Shown in pieces: positions 23,401 through 38,400 of a stretch of DNA of 64,000 nt. The notes beneath the pieces were generated by a model. The model did no database searches, had not been told where the DNA came from, and saw only the letters and a list, made by a program, of their open reading frames with translations. The stretch comes from Lotus japonicus (taxonomy: Eukaryota > Streptophyta > Magnoliopsida > Fabales > Fabaceae). Within the stretch, counting starts at the first letter, position 1, and each line of letters opens with the position of its first letter. Location: contig NC_080043.1 of assembly GCF_012489685.1 (NCBI RefSeq), positions 16,486,223 to 16,550,222 on the forward strand. Direction: 5' to 3'. The translations under genes and the position numbers were made by a program.

Positions 23401-26400
23401 GTAGAATTCAAGTCAGAGAAGTTAAAGAAGCTCTTAATCGCATGTATAATGGTAAAGCAGTGGGTCTTGATGATATCTCTATTGAGGTTCGGTGCATAAG
23501 AGACCAAGGTATCAGTTGGCTCACTAATTTGTTCAATGAGATTTTGGGATCTAAATATATGCCAGATGCGTGGAGAAGTATTTTGGTCCCCATATATAAA
23601 ACCAAGGGAGATGTTAAGAGTTATGAGAACTATAGATGGATAAAACTTATGAGCCAAACTATGAAATTATGGGAAAAGGTTATTGAGCACAGACTAAGGG
23701 AGAAGACTAGGATAAAAGAGAATCAATTTGGTTTTATGCCAGGTTGGTCAACAGCAGATGTCATCTACCTCCTACGAAGGTTGATGGGAAAGTATCGAGT
23801 ATAAAGAGAGACTTGCATCTGGTTTTCGTTGACATGGAAAGAGTAAATGATCATGAGCCTAGGGAAGTGTTGTGGAAGGCTAAGGAAAAGAAAGTTGTTT
23901 GCTTGGCGTATATATATTCGATCTCTAAAAGATATGTATGAGGGGGAAACTACTTGTGTGAGAACTCCTAGGTTGTAACTAACGACTTCTCTATAAAGAT
24001 AGGTTTACATCAAGGCTCAGCCTTGAGTCCATATTTATTTAATACTATGGTGTTGGACATGCATACCAGAGATATACAGAAGGTGATATAGTTTTAATTG
24101 AAGAGTCAAGGGAAGAAATTAATTTGACACTCGAGATTTGGAGGTAGACTTTGGAATATTAGGGTTTTAGATTAAACAGAAGTAAGACTGAATACATGGA
24201 TTGCAATTTTAGTGAGAATGACGCTGGAAGTAATTTGGCAGTAAAAATTGGAAACGAGTTCAAGTATCCTGGATCGATTACACAAATGACAAAATATTGG
24301 GGAAATTGGCAAAGATGTTACACGCAATTCAAGCTAGGTGGTTAAAATGAGAAAAACATCAGGGGTTATAATGAGATAATTTTACACATTATCTATGACC
24401 GCAAAGTACCTACCAAGCTCAAAGGAAAGTTCGCCCGAACCGCTATAAGACCTGCTACTATGCTAGCGAATATAGGGCCTTAACGGGACAATATGAGAAA
24501 ATAGTTGGAGTAGCAGAAATGAGAATGTTAAGATGGATGAAAGGCAACACAAGAAATAATAAGATACACAACGAGTGGATAAAAGAAGATATTGGGGTGG
24601 CACCTATCGTGGAGAAGCTGATGGAAAATCGCTTAAGGTGGTATGGACCTGTACAAAGAAGACCCTTGGAGGCACCAGTGAAAAGGGTTGATAACATGAT
24701 ATCCATATACTATTTTTCTGTTTCTTTTCTTTTCTTCTCTCTCTCTCTACTTGATATTATCACAATCTAACATTGTGAAATATCTACATCTGTTTTTTCT
24801 TGTGTTGCCATAAGTGAAACCCAAACTAGCTCAGATCATTTAAATTCACAACCCACACCACAAGCCAACAGAAAGTGATGCGTGATAGTTGAAATAAACT
24901 TACATTCACTGAAACTGAAAGTACATTACATAGCGCATATGATAAAAAGAAGGAAAACCACCTTTCAAATGCTAAAATGAAATGCCGCTTTCCTAGCCAC
25001 TCCCTTTTGGACTTGTAGAAACCATCATTAGATGAACCCAGTCCATCCTTCTGCATCTCATTCAGCATGGTATTTGCTAACTAAGACGTAAAAAATAGCA
25101 GCAAACTAAGGCCGTTAGAGTATAGCACAACAATTTAGTTAGGCCATTGAAAGAAAAAAAAGAATATGCACCTCCCATGAGATCCCACGATCGAAGATGA
25201 ATGTGAACAGAACAGTGGAAGCCCCACTCATTTGATCAACATAGACAGTCTGTTAAAAGGAAAGGTCCGGCCTTAATATTAGCTGTATAACTAACCTATA
25301 CAAATGAGTAGTACAAAGAAGTTTATCGTTAAGAAAAAAACCTTGGGAGTCCCTTTCAGTTCAATGGCATTAGCTTTCAAGTCAACAATGCCAGTGTCGA
25401 GGTTACCTTCATTCCGAGCATTTTGAATAAGAAGATCAAAGATTTTCAAAAATAACTCAAACAACCTGTTGGTACAGAATATTTTAGCATATTGTACGTT
25501 GTCCAAAAAGTATAAGAATCAAATCATTAATTCAGACAATACAAACTTATTTTGAGTGTCAGGAGGCAGTCCCAAAAGCCTATTGAGGAATCGCCCAACG
25601 TCATGCATATCTGAATCGGTAATTCGACCAAATAACCTTCTAGAATCTTCATCATCTCCTTTAAATATAAGAAGTCAGCATTTATTAGCAAGGAAATATG
25701 CAAGGAATGTCGTATCACAAACTATTTCAACAGTCAATGACCAAGAATGCTAGATGAAGGCAAAGAATGAATTACCAAGAATGGTGTCCCTAACAATTCC
25801 AACAGATATAAGAGCAGCTTTTGCCTGCATTATAAAACCTTTGATTGTATCTGGTCTGTCAGAAAAACATCCTGGAGGTACAACAGGAAGAGTATCCTGC
25901 AAAGTTTATTTTATCAGTGGATGGATTTAATTGATTTATTTTTCAGATAAACTTGGCATGTCAATATGCAAATTTTTCATTTTCAATGAAATTCAGACAC
26001 CTACCTGCTCCATTATTCCACGGTACAGAATCATCAGAGCCCTCCTTCCATAAGGACTATCATAATTATAAGCACTTAATGAAGGACCAGCCCTTTAATG
26101 CATTCAGAAAAACCAAAGACAAACATGTCACCATTTATCCTAGTCTGCTCAGTGAAACTAGAAAACTGATGAATCTATCTTACCTGCGGTCTCCCTGAGT
26201 CAAAGCACCAAGTGATTCTAATCTCTTAGCAACAACTGATGCAAATCGGCGCTCTCCACCAAGGTTAGTAAATAGTAACCTGAAAAGAATTTACGAGGAC
26301 AGAAATTATTAAAGCAGGTGGAGCATCTCGATGCTCAGTATCAACAATGTCATTGCAAATATTTAAAATCAGATCTGAAGTGCTGCCATCTTATTCTTAT

Positions 26401-29400
26401 AGATTCACACCAGGAATATAATTCTTTGGCCAAGCAAGATAGCACATTCTTCTAATATTATCATTAAAGTGAGCCTAAGACTTGGGTGAGGTCAGACAAA
26501 GTCATGCATTACGAATTATAGTATACCCAGAAGACCAATCAGCATTGGGCAGTTGATGGACCTATGAAGCTACATTATGAAAAAAGAGATGCAATCAGCA
26601 CCGCTCATAATCCTGTACAGCATGGACATGCTAAATATGAAGAAATTTACTAACACTTCATACAAGAAAGAAAAAAAAAAAATGGGATCGACTGATTGAT
26701 AGCTTCTGAGATGGACAATGGTGTCAATTTCAACACTTGATGACTTCTTAGACGGGTTAGGATGTTACCTTTGACTTCTGACAATTATAGAGTGGGTCAG
26801 AGTTGACAGCAGCTAAAGCCCTAAAACAAGAAAACCAAATTCGAGATCGAAACTTACCAAACGGCGTACAAAGGTTCGACAAGGGAGTCACCTACAGCAC
26901 ATAATGACTGCAGAAACATATACACAACACGAATCACAGAAACAAGAGCATCTCTGACTAGGAGACGTGGACCGAGCACAACTAGCCCATGAAAGGGATC
27001 ATTCGCTAAACTAAACAACCACAACCGAAAGCGATAATGGATCAGTAGCTAAAGCAGTCACAACCAAGAATAAACCATGACCACTGGCCACGAACATGAA
27101 CAATGAAGAATGATTTGCTAAACTAGACAACCAGAATCCTAAAAATAAGAACACAAACAGGAACAGGGTACCTCTAAAGATCAAGACGACAAAGGTCCAA
27201 ATTCTGGAGAACTCGACAATGAATAGTAACGAGAGAGGACATGGAAGATGATACCACTCCGTTAACATCTCAGAATTGAGATTAGGCCAAACTCTAGCCC
27301 AAAAGCTAGCTTAGGGGTACGGATTGGTCTACCATTAAAATATCTTGATCATATCTTCGAGTTTCTTGTAAAATCTTGATCATATCATAGAGTAATATAG
27401 GGCAATATTTCCTTATTTAGATTATCTTTTAGGATTGGTTTCAATATTTCCTTATTTATATTGATTTGCTTCCTTATTTAATTAGGATGAACAGTCTTAA
27501 CTACATTCCCTATTGGATCAGAATTAAGATTTGCATATAATTATAAATAAGGGTAAGTACTTTGTCTTTTGTAAGATCCAACTCAATATAGTATATGAAT
27601 ACAATTTTATACTCAGTATTCCTTCTTCAACTTTCATTATCTTGAAAACTAAAAATTCCATGGTATTACAGCCTACTAAAATATAAAAGCCACTCTCCCT
27701 TATCGTATACAGTGATGTGGATTGGGAACGGTTGATAGAAAGTCAATTTTAGGTTCATGCATTTACCTTGGACCAAATTTGATTTCTCGATGGTTCAAGA
27801 TAAAGAACTTGGTGAACTGATCTAGCACAGAGGAGAAATACAAAGGCATGGAACAAACTACGGAACTAACACGGATTCAATCATTACTCGCTGAGTTACA
27901 ACTCAAAGTTCAGACGCCTCTACTGTATTGTGACAACCTCATTACATGTTCCCTCTCACAAAATCAAGTCTTACACTCTAGGACTAAACATATGGAGCCA
28001 GATTTGTTTTATACGAGGAAAAAGGCTCAACAAGTCACTAATTGTTTCACACAATCCAGCAGAACTGCAGACTGCTGATGTTTTGACTAAACCACGCACA
28101 CCAATCAGGTTTAATGATTTATGAAGCAACCTCAGAATGATTGACAAGTACACCCTAGTTATACCACCCAAGTTTGAAGGGGCCATGTTACTGTAAGAGT
28201 GAGAGCTCAGCATTGTAATATGGCTATTAAGACTGTTATTCTATTAGATTCTGGTTAGGCTGCTAGAACTCACTTAACAGTTACTAAGTGTTGCTGTTAA
28301 TAACTATCAAGTGCTCATTATAAAAGCACTACTTGTTATTCAGTTTAGTTAATAAAAATCAGAATCATTCCCTGAAATTTCTCTAACAAGCCTCCCTCTC
28401 TCTCTCTCTCTCTAGTTTCAAACAATCAACAATGCGTTGTTACCTATATTGTGGTGCTGAAGCTTGATTTGACCGATGAGTTCTTCCAAACTGCTGAATT
28501 GCTCTGTCAGCACTCCATGGAAGTTCTAGAGTTATATGAACCCTTCTTTTCTGTTGTGTAAAGGTCAAAGAGCACAAAATAGCATAAGCATTAAACCTAG
28601 ACATAATGTTCAGTCAAGAATATAATACTAGTTGTTTCCGGGCAGAATATTTGCACAAAACATCAAAACAACAGACAAAGAAAAGCAGCTACAAAACAAA
28701 ATATTTTCAAGACAAATTGATATGCCTGGTTTCTCACTATCAAAATAATAGGACAGATAAAACCATCAGTGCTACGCATGAACAAATTTCAAGACAGTTT
28801 CATATACCTGATTTCCAACTCTTCTGTCTGCCTGCAATGAAACACCAGCTGATCCAGCTTCGGAGATAATAGCTACTAACTTCTTACCATCCATAAATAG
28901 CTTCTTTTCATGCATGTTGGCCATCTCCATAGAGACATCTCTAAAGGGAAAAACATACAGAGTTAGTTCAGCTAGCATGAAACGATGTTTATCATTAAGA
29001 TATGAACATACTGCAAGTGCAACTCACATATTACGAGCCTGATAAATCACACCCTTTCCACTAGGATCCCTCACAAGCACACCTTTCCTTCCTGTCATTT
29101 CTGCAACTTTGTCAGGGCCTCCTAACTGCAAAAATAATACAATTATAGCATTTATGAAAATAATTATATTTAGGCATTTAGCATTAGTTATACATAGCAG
29201 GAAAACATTTCATGATGCACAGTGTAAAATGTTCGGTAGACATCTTATCTTCATAGCAGTTGCTTCCTTTATTGTTATGGGACTGGCAATATCCAACAAC
29301 TAGACTTCATATGCATATTTGTATGTTTCAAGTTGTCATATGTTTGGTGACAGTTAATAACATGGTGTAGAATAGGAACTGTGTTTAAAGAGAAAGGTAA

Positions 29401-32400
29401 GGATGACGATTGGTCACTACCTGGTCCATAATATCATCCAAGGGATTGTTTGGAAGATCCAATGCACGAATCATCTCTAATAACTTTGTCTTCCACTCCA
29501 ACACTGTGTCATACCTGTTGTGAAGTTATATGTTAATCTTCTAGGTATAGAGGGAGGAATGAGAGTACTCAGAATAATCAATTATATTGATATTGATGAG
29601 GAAGGTATATGGAAATGAATAAACCATAAATTACTCTAAGATACAATTAAGATGTTTTTCATATATTCTAACACACCCGCCAAGATAAAACTTACTAAGT
29701 TTTAAGTTTGCTTCGAATGTACTCTTTAGAAAAAACAGAAATGTAATATGGTCGGAATATTGCATGACAAATGAATAAGAGGCTTCGTTGGAATGATCAC
29801 TAGTGAAAATTTCCAAGCAAGCTAATCATCCCCAGAAATGATTAGGTGGTTACAGATGTGTGCTTAGCACAGTATATATAGTATAAGTGTATACTAAATA
29901 CTAATACTTATCTAACAAACATGCAGTACAAGTGTATACTATACTCTATCAGAAAGAACTTAGATTACTCCAAATTCACCAAGAACAACTCGTCTAAGCC
30001 ACAAACCATAAAAGAACTTAGGAGACCCAAAAAATTGAGACTAAAACTAACATCGGTTTGCATCACAGCAATGAAGAATTCACCATTAATGTGACTTACA
30101 ATGGGAGAATGGTATGAATCACAGCTAGTTCATCATTAATACATAAGTACTAATTGGTAAGAAAGAAGTCATAGGAAATTGTAAGGGAAAAGATAGCATC
30201 ATGAGTGATACCAAATGGTTCAAGGATAAAGAGAACAAACACCTCAGGGACATCCAGGGCCAGATTTCATCTGGGAAAGCAAAGGGGGAAATTTTGTGGG
30301 AAATAGTTGGGGCAAGAATGCATTAGATAGCCAGAGCTAGACCGCATCTAGGATAGCCGGAATCAAAACACAGGGAATAACACTATATACACACATGTAA
30401 ACGATCTCACTGAGTGATGAGAGTCAGGTTCAGATTTCTCCAACTCTCACTCTCTTGAACTTTAATAGACTGAAAAGAAATACTCAGTTATAAAATTATA
30501 TTGATATTGAAGTGAAAGCTATGTTGGTTGCTATTACAGAAGACAAAGCAGTAAAACTTATATTAATACAAGACTCCTAATCCTAATTAAATAAGGAAAA
30601 AACGAGATATAAACGGAAATGTGGAAGACAATCCAGAACAATAATCTAAGTTACCCTAATTACTCTATGATACAATCAAGATAAGTTCACCTATTCTTCT
30701 TTTAAGCCCTAATTTTGGTTGATTTAAGAAAACGCCCCTGCAAGTTGCTTTTAAGGCTAGTTATCTAACAAAAAAAAAGCACACCAGGGAAAATAGACTA
30801 CAGAACAAAAAAATATAATGTAAATTCTAAACCTATTCTTCAGTTCAATGTAGGCAGGTCTTCCAGGGAGATAGTCCTCAGTTTTTTCCTTGCACAAATG
30901 ACATAACCATTCTTTGAGAACCAAATCGCAAATTGGGGATCCCAAGCATGATTGATGGACTAGTTTACCACAGCTGGAACACTGCAGCAAGTTTTCCCTT
31001 TCCTGCTGGGAAAAATAAGAATCTAATCCCACACAACACCATCAGGGAAATTCAAGAAAATAAAGTTAAAAAATACCTCTTCAGTACTGCAAATTTCACA
31101 TGTCTGAAGCTCATCGTAATCAGAGTCAGTAGACTCACGGTCAGATAAGGCTGCATTAAAACAGTTGTCAAACAGAATGGCCATCATGACGAGTTTTCAT
31201 GTACTAAATATTATCGTCACTATTTCAACTGAACTTCAGACAATCGTTTCATTTCTTAAACAGCATTCACATAGTAGTTCCTCACAACAGCATACACATG
31301 TGTACAATAATTCTCAATAATAAATATAACAATCCAAATAACACAAAAGGGGTGAAACGTAATTTGGCCAAAATAGAAAACGCACCACTTTCATCCCTTT
31401 CAGGTCCGTAATCAGAATCAGAAGATTCAAGAGCAGAAGCAGCTGCATCAATCCAATGGAAATAAAAGGTGTTATTGATCTATTATAGTATTGTGTATCA
31501 TTATTTGTTAGGATATAGTTTGTAGAGATATTAGATAAGTTTTGTCATGATAAGACAAGATTAGATATGAGATATGTTTTGTTATGATATGATTAGTTAT
31601 GGAAGGTATTATCATGTTATCATGTACCATATAGGATTAATTTTGTGGATAATGATTTGGAATAGACTAGCAAACCTATTGTTGAGATAGACGAGGACAC
31701 TAATTGTTGAGAAGTCTCACTCTCACATTGACTAAAGTTATTGTAAAATAAGTCTTTATAAAGGGTAGAGCAACCCTCACTTCTAAACTAACTTTTGAGA
31801 AAAAGTTAGGCCTAACCCAGGTTCTAAAACTTATATATTGTAGTTCTAAGTCATGTGTGTTAGAGAGTATGTCTAGTCTATGTTATGAGGTGTAAGTGCC
31901 AACTTGAAAACAGAGCAATTACCAAGGGGGCGTTTGTTACATGGATTGAAAAATGATACCCAGGAATCTTCATTCCCGGGAATATTAAGATGAAATTCTT
32001 ATTCCCAGGAATCTTCAAAAAATGTGTTTGGTAACAAATTCAATTCCCGGGAATCTTTTTTATATTTTAATAAAAAAATAAAACATACATTTTGTCAAGA
32101 ATGCAAATAAAAAATGTAATTCCTTAATTGACTATTTTTATTTGTAACACTTTATAAAGTGTTTTATTAAATGACTATTGTTAAAAAGTTGTTATAACAA
32201 TAGTCATTGAAAGTATTTTAACAATAGTCATTTAATAAAACACTTTATAAAAATAGTAGCTTTTTATTAAATAACTCAAAATAAAAAGTCAAATCTTATC
32301 ACTTTTTCAACATATTTTTCACCAGACTACATTTCCCTTAAATTCAATTTTTGGTACCAATAAAATAGCTACCAGGTCATGTTCTTTTATAATAAAAGAA

Positions 32401-35400
32401 GAAGAAGATGCTAATTGAGGCAACAAATTGCAACTAAAAATGACGACATGGATGGAATGGTTATGACAAACGTGGGCAATAAATCAAATGAAAGGGGCAA
32501 AATGGAATTTTACTGTACAAAACTGCACTCCCACCATCTAAACTTTCCTGGGAATCTTTGATACCCACCCTCAAGCTTGGGAATAGAGCACTATGGTAAC
32601 AAGTGTAAATAATTTACCCGGGAATGTGTCATACCTGGGTATATATTTTCATAATCTCCTACCAAACGTGGGAATCTACATTCCCACACCCATCATTCCC
32701 GGGAATGTAAAATATACCCATGTAACAAACGCCCCCCAAGTTTCACACTCCGAAGTTCTGTGCGAATTTGTGTCGACTTGGCACGAGTCTGATTATGAAA
32801 GAACGAATGGATCTTCACCCAAAGTTGAAAGGAATTAACACATCCAATCATACATGTATGAACAGAGCTCGAGAGCAAGGATTGAAGCCAAGACAAAAGA
32901 AATTGATCATGTGTCTCCCAGATTGGGTATGCAGGATTGACGACACCATTCGCATGTTCCTCATCAGAAGAATATCGAGGTGGAATTGCAGGTTCCACAA
33001 TGTAACAGTGAAGATGATGAGCTTTGATGATCGGCTCAACTTGCTGCTTCCATAGCAAGAATTTTTTGGCAGAAAGCTTCTCAAAAATCAAATACGAGGA
33101 TAGAGCGGAACGGAGAAGGCGGCGGAGGTGGTAGTGCTTCCGCCATGGCCCAAGGATAGGTTATGCTCTTGATACCATCAGAGAAACCAGAGAGAGATAG
33201 AGAGAATAACAAACAGAAAACAGAATCTGGCTGATTAACTGACTAACACACTGTTTACAGCTGTACATATATACTACCTAGTACCTAGTACCTACTAGAG
33301 GTGGCTTCCAGAAAAAGCTTCGTCCGCCTAATTAACATCTTACAGAACTATAACCTGCTAACTACAGTATTACAGATTAACTATTTTCTTTACAACAGCA
33401 GAGTTAATAGGCATCCTTTATCAGCTATACAAAAATAAAGGCATATGAGAAAGGGTTGCCATAAGCACTTGAAGCTTAACACCCAGAAGGATAGATACAT
33501 AAGATTCATCAAAAGAAAAAATTCAAAGACTCACTTTCAGATTCTTCATCACTCTCAGCATCACTAGGAGGCTGCGGCTTAGCTATTTTTCTGACTCTTC
33601 CTTTTGCAGAAATCTCAGGACTTGCCAGGTGCCTCTTCCTTTGAAGCTCCTTTACACCATCCTCTCCTATAATAGAATAGAATTGTAAAACAAATTAATG
33701 ATTACAAAATAATGGAAATAAATAAGACATGTCTAAAAAAACAAAGCCCAAAGATACCAGAGAGAAGTTCAGGCTTTTCTGGCAATGGGTAATTTTCTTC
33801 AACAAATTTTAGCAGCAATTCCCGGGGTCCAGAAACAAAGTCATCAAGTTCAAAACCCTATCAAAAAACATATAAAAAGCACATATTGAAATTGAATTGA
33901 GAAGAAAAAATTGCCTATATGAAATAAAATTAGGATCCAGTTACACACATATTTTGAAACAGCTTCTTCTGTCCTTGCTTCACCAGTACTCTGCAGACCG
34001 ATGACTACACACTTATCTTCTATTAATGCTTCCTTCACTAGTCTCACGACAGTAGGTACTTTAGCAGACATACACAAGTGTCTAAAGAAGCGCTGCAGTA
34101 TTACAATAAAAAGTGACAATCCAAAAGCAACATAAATGTCTAATACACATCAAAAGAACTTGTTCATTGGCACCAATGTAGACTTAATACCTGGTGGCTT
34201 GCCCAGTATGATCTCCATAGTTGTCTACAATTAGGTTTCTCATTTAGGAAGGCAATGGCAGACAGCAATTTTTCACGCAATTCTACCCAAAATTCTGTAG
34301 CCTTTTTATACAAGTTCTAAGAAAATTGTAAAGAACAGTTAGATTATCAGATGTGAATACAGCACTCAAAAGATAAATGAATGAATGTTTACATGATATA
34401 GACAGTTGTGACTGATTTGCAGCACCTCTAATTTTGAATTAAATTCTTAAATTAAATTAATAGAGGTGGCACCTATCATGGATAAGTTGACGCAAAATCA
34501 GTTAAGGTGGTGATATGGACATGTACAAAGAAGATCTTTGGAGTCCACGGTGAGGTGGGTTGATAATACAGTATTTAGTCTTGTGAAGAGAGGTAGAGGG
34601 AGGCCAAGAAGAACTTGAGCAGATATTGTTAAAAATGATCCCAAAATCAATAGTATCCCTCATAATTTGGTTTGATCGAGCTCAGTGGTGTAGTGTGAAG
34701 GGAATTCTATCCAAACACGCACTAACTGGCCAACATGGAGTCTATAATTTAACAAAAAATGCTGATTATTACTTTCAAAACAAGACAATTACTGCTACAG
34801 TCTAGAGTAAAAACAATCATCTGTGTATGTAAAGAAATTAGTAGCTTGTACCATCATTTCATCTTCTAATGGTGCTTCAATAACTTCAAACTCGGCCCCC
34901 TTGTAACTAAGAGTACGGCATAAATACATCCCCCTGAAATTAGAAATGAAGCAAAAGAATATATATTCCATGAATATAGATGTACATAAAGCTAAGAATT
35001 GGTGTGTGCGCGAAAATATTATAACCTTGCTTTCATGTCCATTGCAACTAGCTCTAGAGCTCCAACACCCCCTCTCTCAAGAGCACCTGGATTTATAAAT
35101 CGCCTAGGTTAAACAATTAAAGGTTGAGGGCCAACAGCCACATGTAGGAAAGATAGGTATATACGCAAACATAGAAATCATTAGCAGAAATTTTGAAATG
35201 CTCCAAGTAATGCAGCAATAGAAAGTTGAAAAAGTATACAATCAGAGTCTGAAAATATAACCTATCTACACATCCAGTGCTAATCAGCTTAATTCAACAA
35301 CACATGCAAAACGGTTGTTAAACAGTTGCACACTGATGATAATACAATTGAAAATAGTAGAAGGTGCTTGGTTGTTTCTTGCTTTCATTTTCAGTTATGT

Positions 35401-38400
35401 TTTCTATAATCACAAAATTTTACCTTGTTTACAATATAGTTTTAAGATTATGTAAGGAAAATGATCAGAATGAGAAAATATTGTTTTAACCATTTCCTAC
35501 TGAAGCCTTCATAAATAAATAAAAAAGAATAAAAATGTTGTCATATTTATATTAGTATTCATATAGTTCAGGCTAGGCATAACTGTACCCCAATAACTAG
35601 TTCAGCGGTGATGATTGTTTTACCATATATAAGGACTAGTTTAGTCATATGTCTAGTCAATATGGGGCATTAACACACCTTCACACTCAGGGTTTGACAT
35701 TTGGAGCGTGAAGTTGCACGACTGGAGATCTTCAAGTGACCAATTTATGGGTGGCCCAACAAACCAATTTAGGATAAGCTCTGATACGGTAATAGCATCT
35801 AAGAATTAGGGCTAGGCCTAACTATACCCAAAAAGGTAGCCCAGGGTAAGGATTGCACTACCTTATATAAGAACCCAAACATGCTCAAACAGGGGCCATC
35901 TTTTCCTATTTATACAACCTAAAATATCTAAAACATATATCAATTAACACAAAATGAAAATGAGCAAATATCTCTACATGTAGCATATGTTACTTGACAA
36001 TAAAATACTAGATAATAAAAAATTCGAACTACTTTTTGCAATTGCAATAATTTTAATATATCAGATGACAAAATTACATGATCAACTACAGAAAAATATT
36101 TCCTTCCAAAAAGATTGTAGCAGCTACTGTATGAAAGAAATAAGGTCCAACAATGGATATCCAAAAGTTTATGTCATGAATAAAAGAAAAACTGAAAAAA
36201 AAAGAATTAGCTATACTTGTTACTTCACAAAACAAGATAAAAGAAAGAACCACTACCAAGAAATTCACCAAAATCACAAAATGAAGTCCCATCTCCCCAA
36301 AGACCAAGTCGAACCATATAAGCCATATTGCGAGATTCAGATGCACCAGTAGCTGAGCAATAAACAACACGAGCTTCAGGTAGACGAGCCTGTAAAATTA
36401 GATTGAAATGACTATCCAGTATCCACAATATCAATATTAACAATCACAAAATAATGATTTGATTATGACATGATCATTTTAGAGTAGGAGACAACACATG
36501 TTCAATGCAGAGAAAGCAAGCAGAAAGAGGTTTTCCTAAGCAGAAATAGTGGTTTGCTGCAGAAAAGACATTAATTTTACACACATTAGAAACAACAAGA
36601 AACATCTCATTCCAAGTATTGATTTTGAAATATGGCCTATCAATGCACGAATATCTTTGAAATGAAAAAATGTAGGCCTCATTCAGCGTGTTTTTCAATT
36701 TTATGTTTCGAAGTTTTTAAAAACCAAAGACTAGTTTTCAGTTTTATAAATATAGTTTTAGTTTTTTGTGGTCTTCAGTTTTAAAAAATTGTTGTCACCT
36801 TTGTAAATTCATGGTTGTTTCCACCATTGCAAGAAATCTTCTACCAATATCACACCACTTGGCATGGAATAGCGTGCATAGTGGTCGGTGGCCCCGATGG
36901 AGGGTATTGGCTGATTCTGAATGCCTAAGGGGGGCGACGAGTCAATGATAGTTGCAGCAACTTGGTAGTGGACGAAATTGGATGGCAAGAAAGTAGAGGT
37001 GGAACCGTGGAGACAACAACGATGGCAGAGGGTACCGAGGTGGTGGCGTTGGAGGAGGGTAATAGGCGGCGATGGTGACAGAGGGTGTTGGGTGGTGGCG
37101 GCAGTGCGATGGTGGAGGGTAGTGATAGGGGTCTGTGGGAATTGCATGAACAGTGCGTGTGAACAGTACGGTACCAGTTGCACCCAACAGTAGCAGTTAG
37201 GGGGTGTTTTAATTTAAATTGGCTCAGTTATTATTTGTTAGTTATGTCTGTTTGTAGCTGTCTAGGGGTGGTTATTAAATAGGGGGTGTGTCTGTTCATT
37301 TGTTTGATTCAGAAGTTGTGAGTTTAATGGGGAGAGACTAGACTCTTGAATTCCAGACTTAGGGAGAGGCTGGCTCTCGAAAACCAAAGTTGTATCATCA
37401 TCCCTATAATAAATTTTGTTCTTATCAGGTACCCGATGGCAGCGGTGTGGTATAGGGTATTAGGTAGAAGTGGTGGTGGTGGAGTTGGTGAAGAAGATGG
37501 TAGTGGTCGAGGTTAACGGGTGGCGCTGGTGCTGGTGGAGGTTATCAGGTGGTGGGTGGTAGGTGGTGGTGGTGACAATGGGGGGTGAAGGATGTCAAAG
37601 GATATTTCTTGTGATGGAGAGTACTGGCCATGGTGGTGGAGGATGCAGGGTCGTGGCGGCGGTGGAGAGTCGAATAGTAAGGAGTGATGTGGGATATTAG
37701 ATGGTGGTGGTAGTGGAGTATGGGTGTGGTGGAGGGTGCAAAGCGGTGATGGTGGTGGTAGCATCAATAGGAGCCGAGGCAGTGGAGGTTGTCAAGTGGC
37801 AGTCAATGGTGGTGGAAAGTGGGGTAGAAGAAAGCAATGAGGATAGAGGTGTTACATGCTATTGAAACTGAAACTTTAATAAAAAAAAAAATTAGTGGTT
37901 TTAAAATTTTGGCTGAAATCGTTTTGAATTTAAGTAAAAAGCCATTTCAACACCATTTTTGCCAAACATGTTTCGTTTTCAAATTTACATTTAAAAAACT
38001 AAAAAATTGCGACCATCCCATGACCCATTCCACACTTTCAAGCAATAGTGAGAAGATAACTTCCTAATTCCTATAACCTCAGACACCAACCACCAATATT
38101 TTTTTGATGTACTTAAAGTTATTAGTAGCTTATCCAATTACAATCTTATCAAGTACTCATAAGCTTAGGGCCCACATGAAGTCATCGAAATTTTATCAGG
38201 AAGATGTTCAATTAAAAAGACGAAAGGAAAAGCACAAGCAAAAAGTGGATCAAACAAGAAACACTTAAAAATTAATGGTAGCAAAACAGCGCAATCACCC
38301 TGCATTACAGTTGGAACAACCTTGAAACAGCCATGAGCTGAAAGCCATATGTATATATCTCCTTATCTCACAACTAGCTAAGGGGAAAAGATAAATCAAT

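Larger units (their letters stand above)
26280..28443. other. FGT1 intron 21
   Basis: 2.2-kb intron. The right half (27335-28388) is a copia relic. Near 27265-27340 there is a short TRIM-like piece (CCCAAAAGCTAGCTTAGGGG). The left half, 26280-27260, has no recognised element. Confidence 0.6.

Noticed and set aside
36809..37193. Open frames on both strands in the GGT-rich block
   Set aside because: Composition is due to simple repeats (Pro/His- or Trp/Arg-rich translations); no domain, and the block sits in an FGT1 intron.
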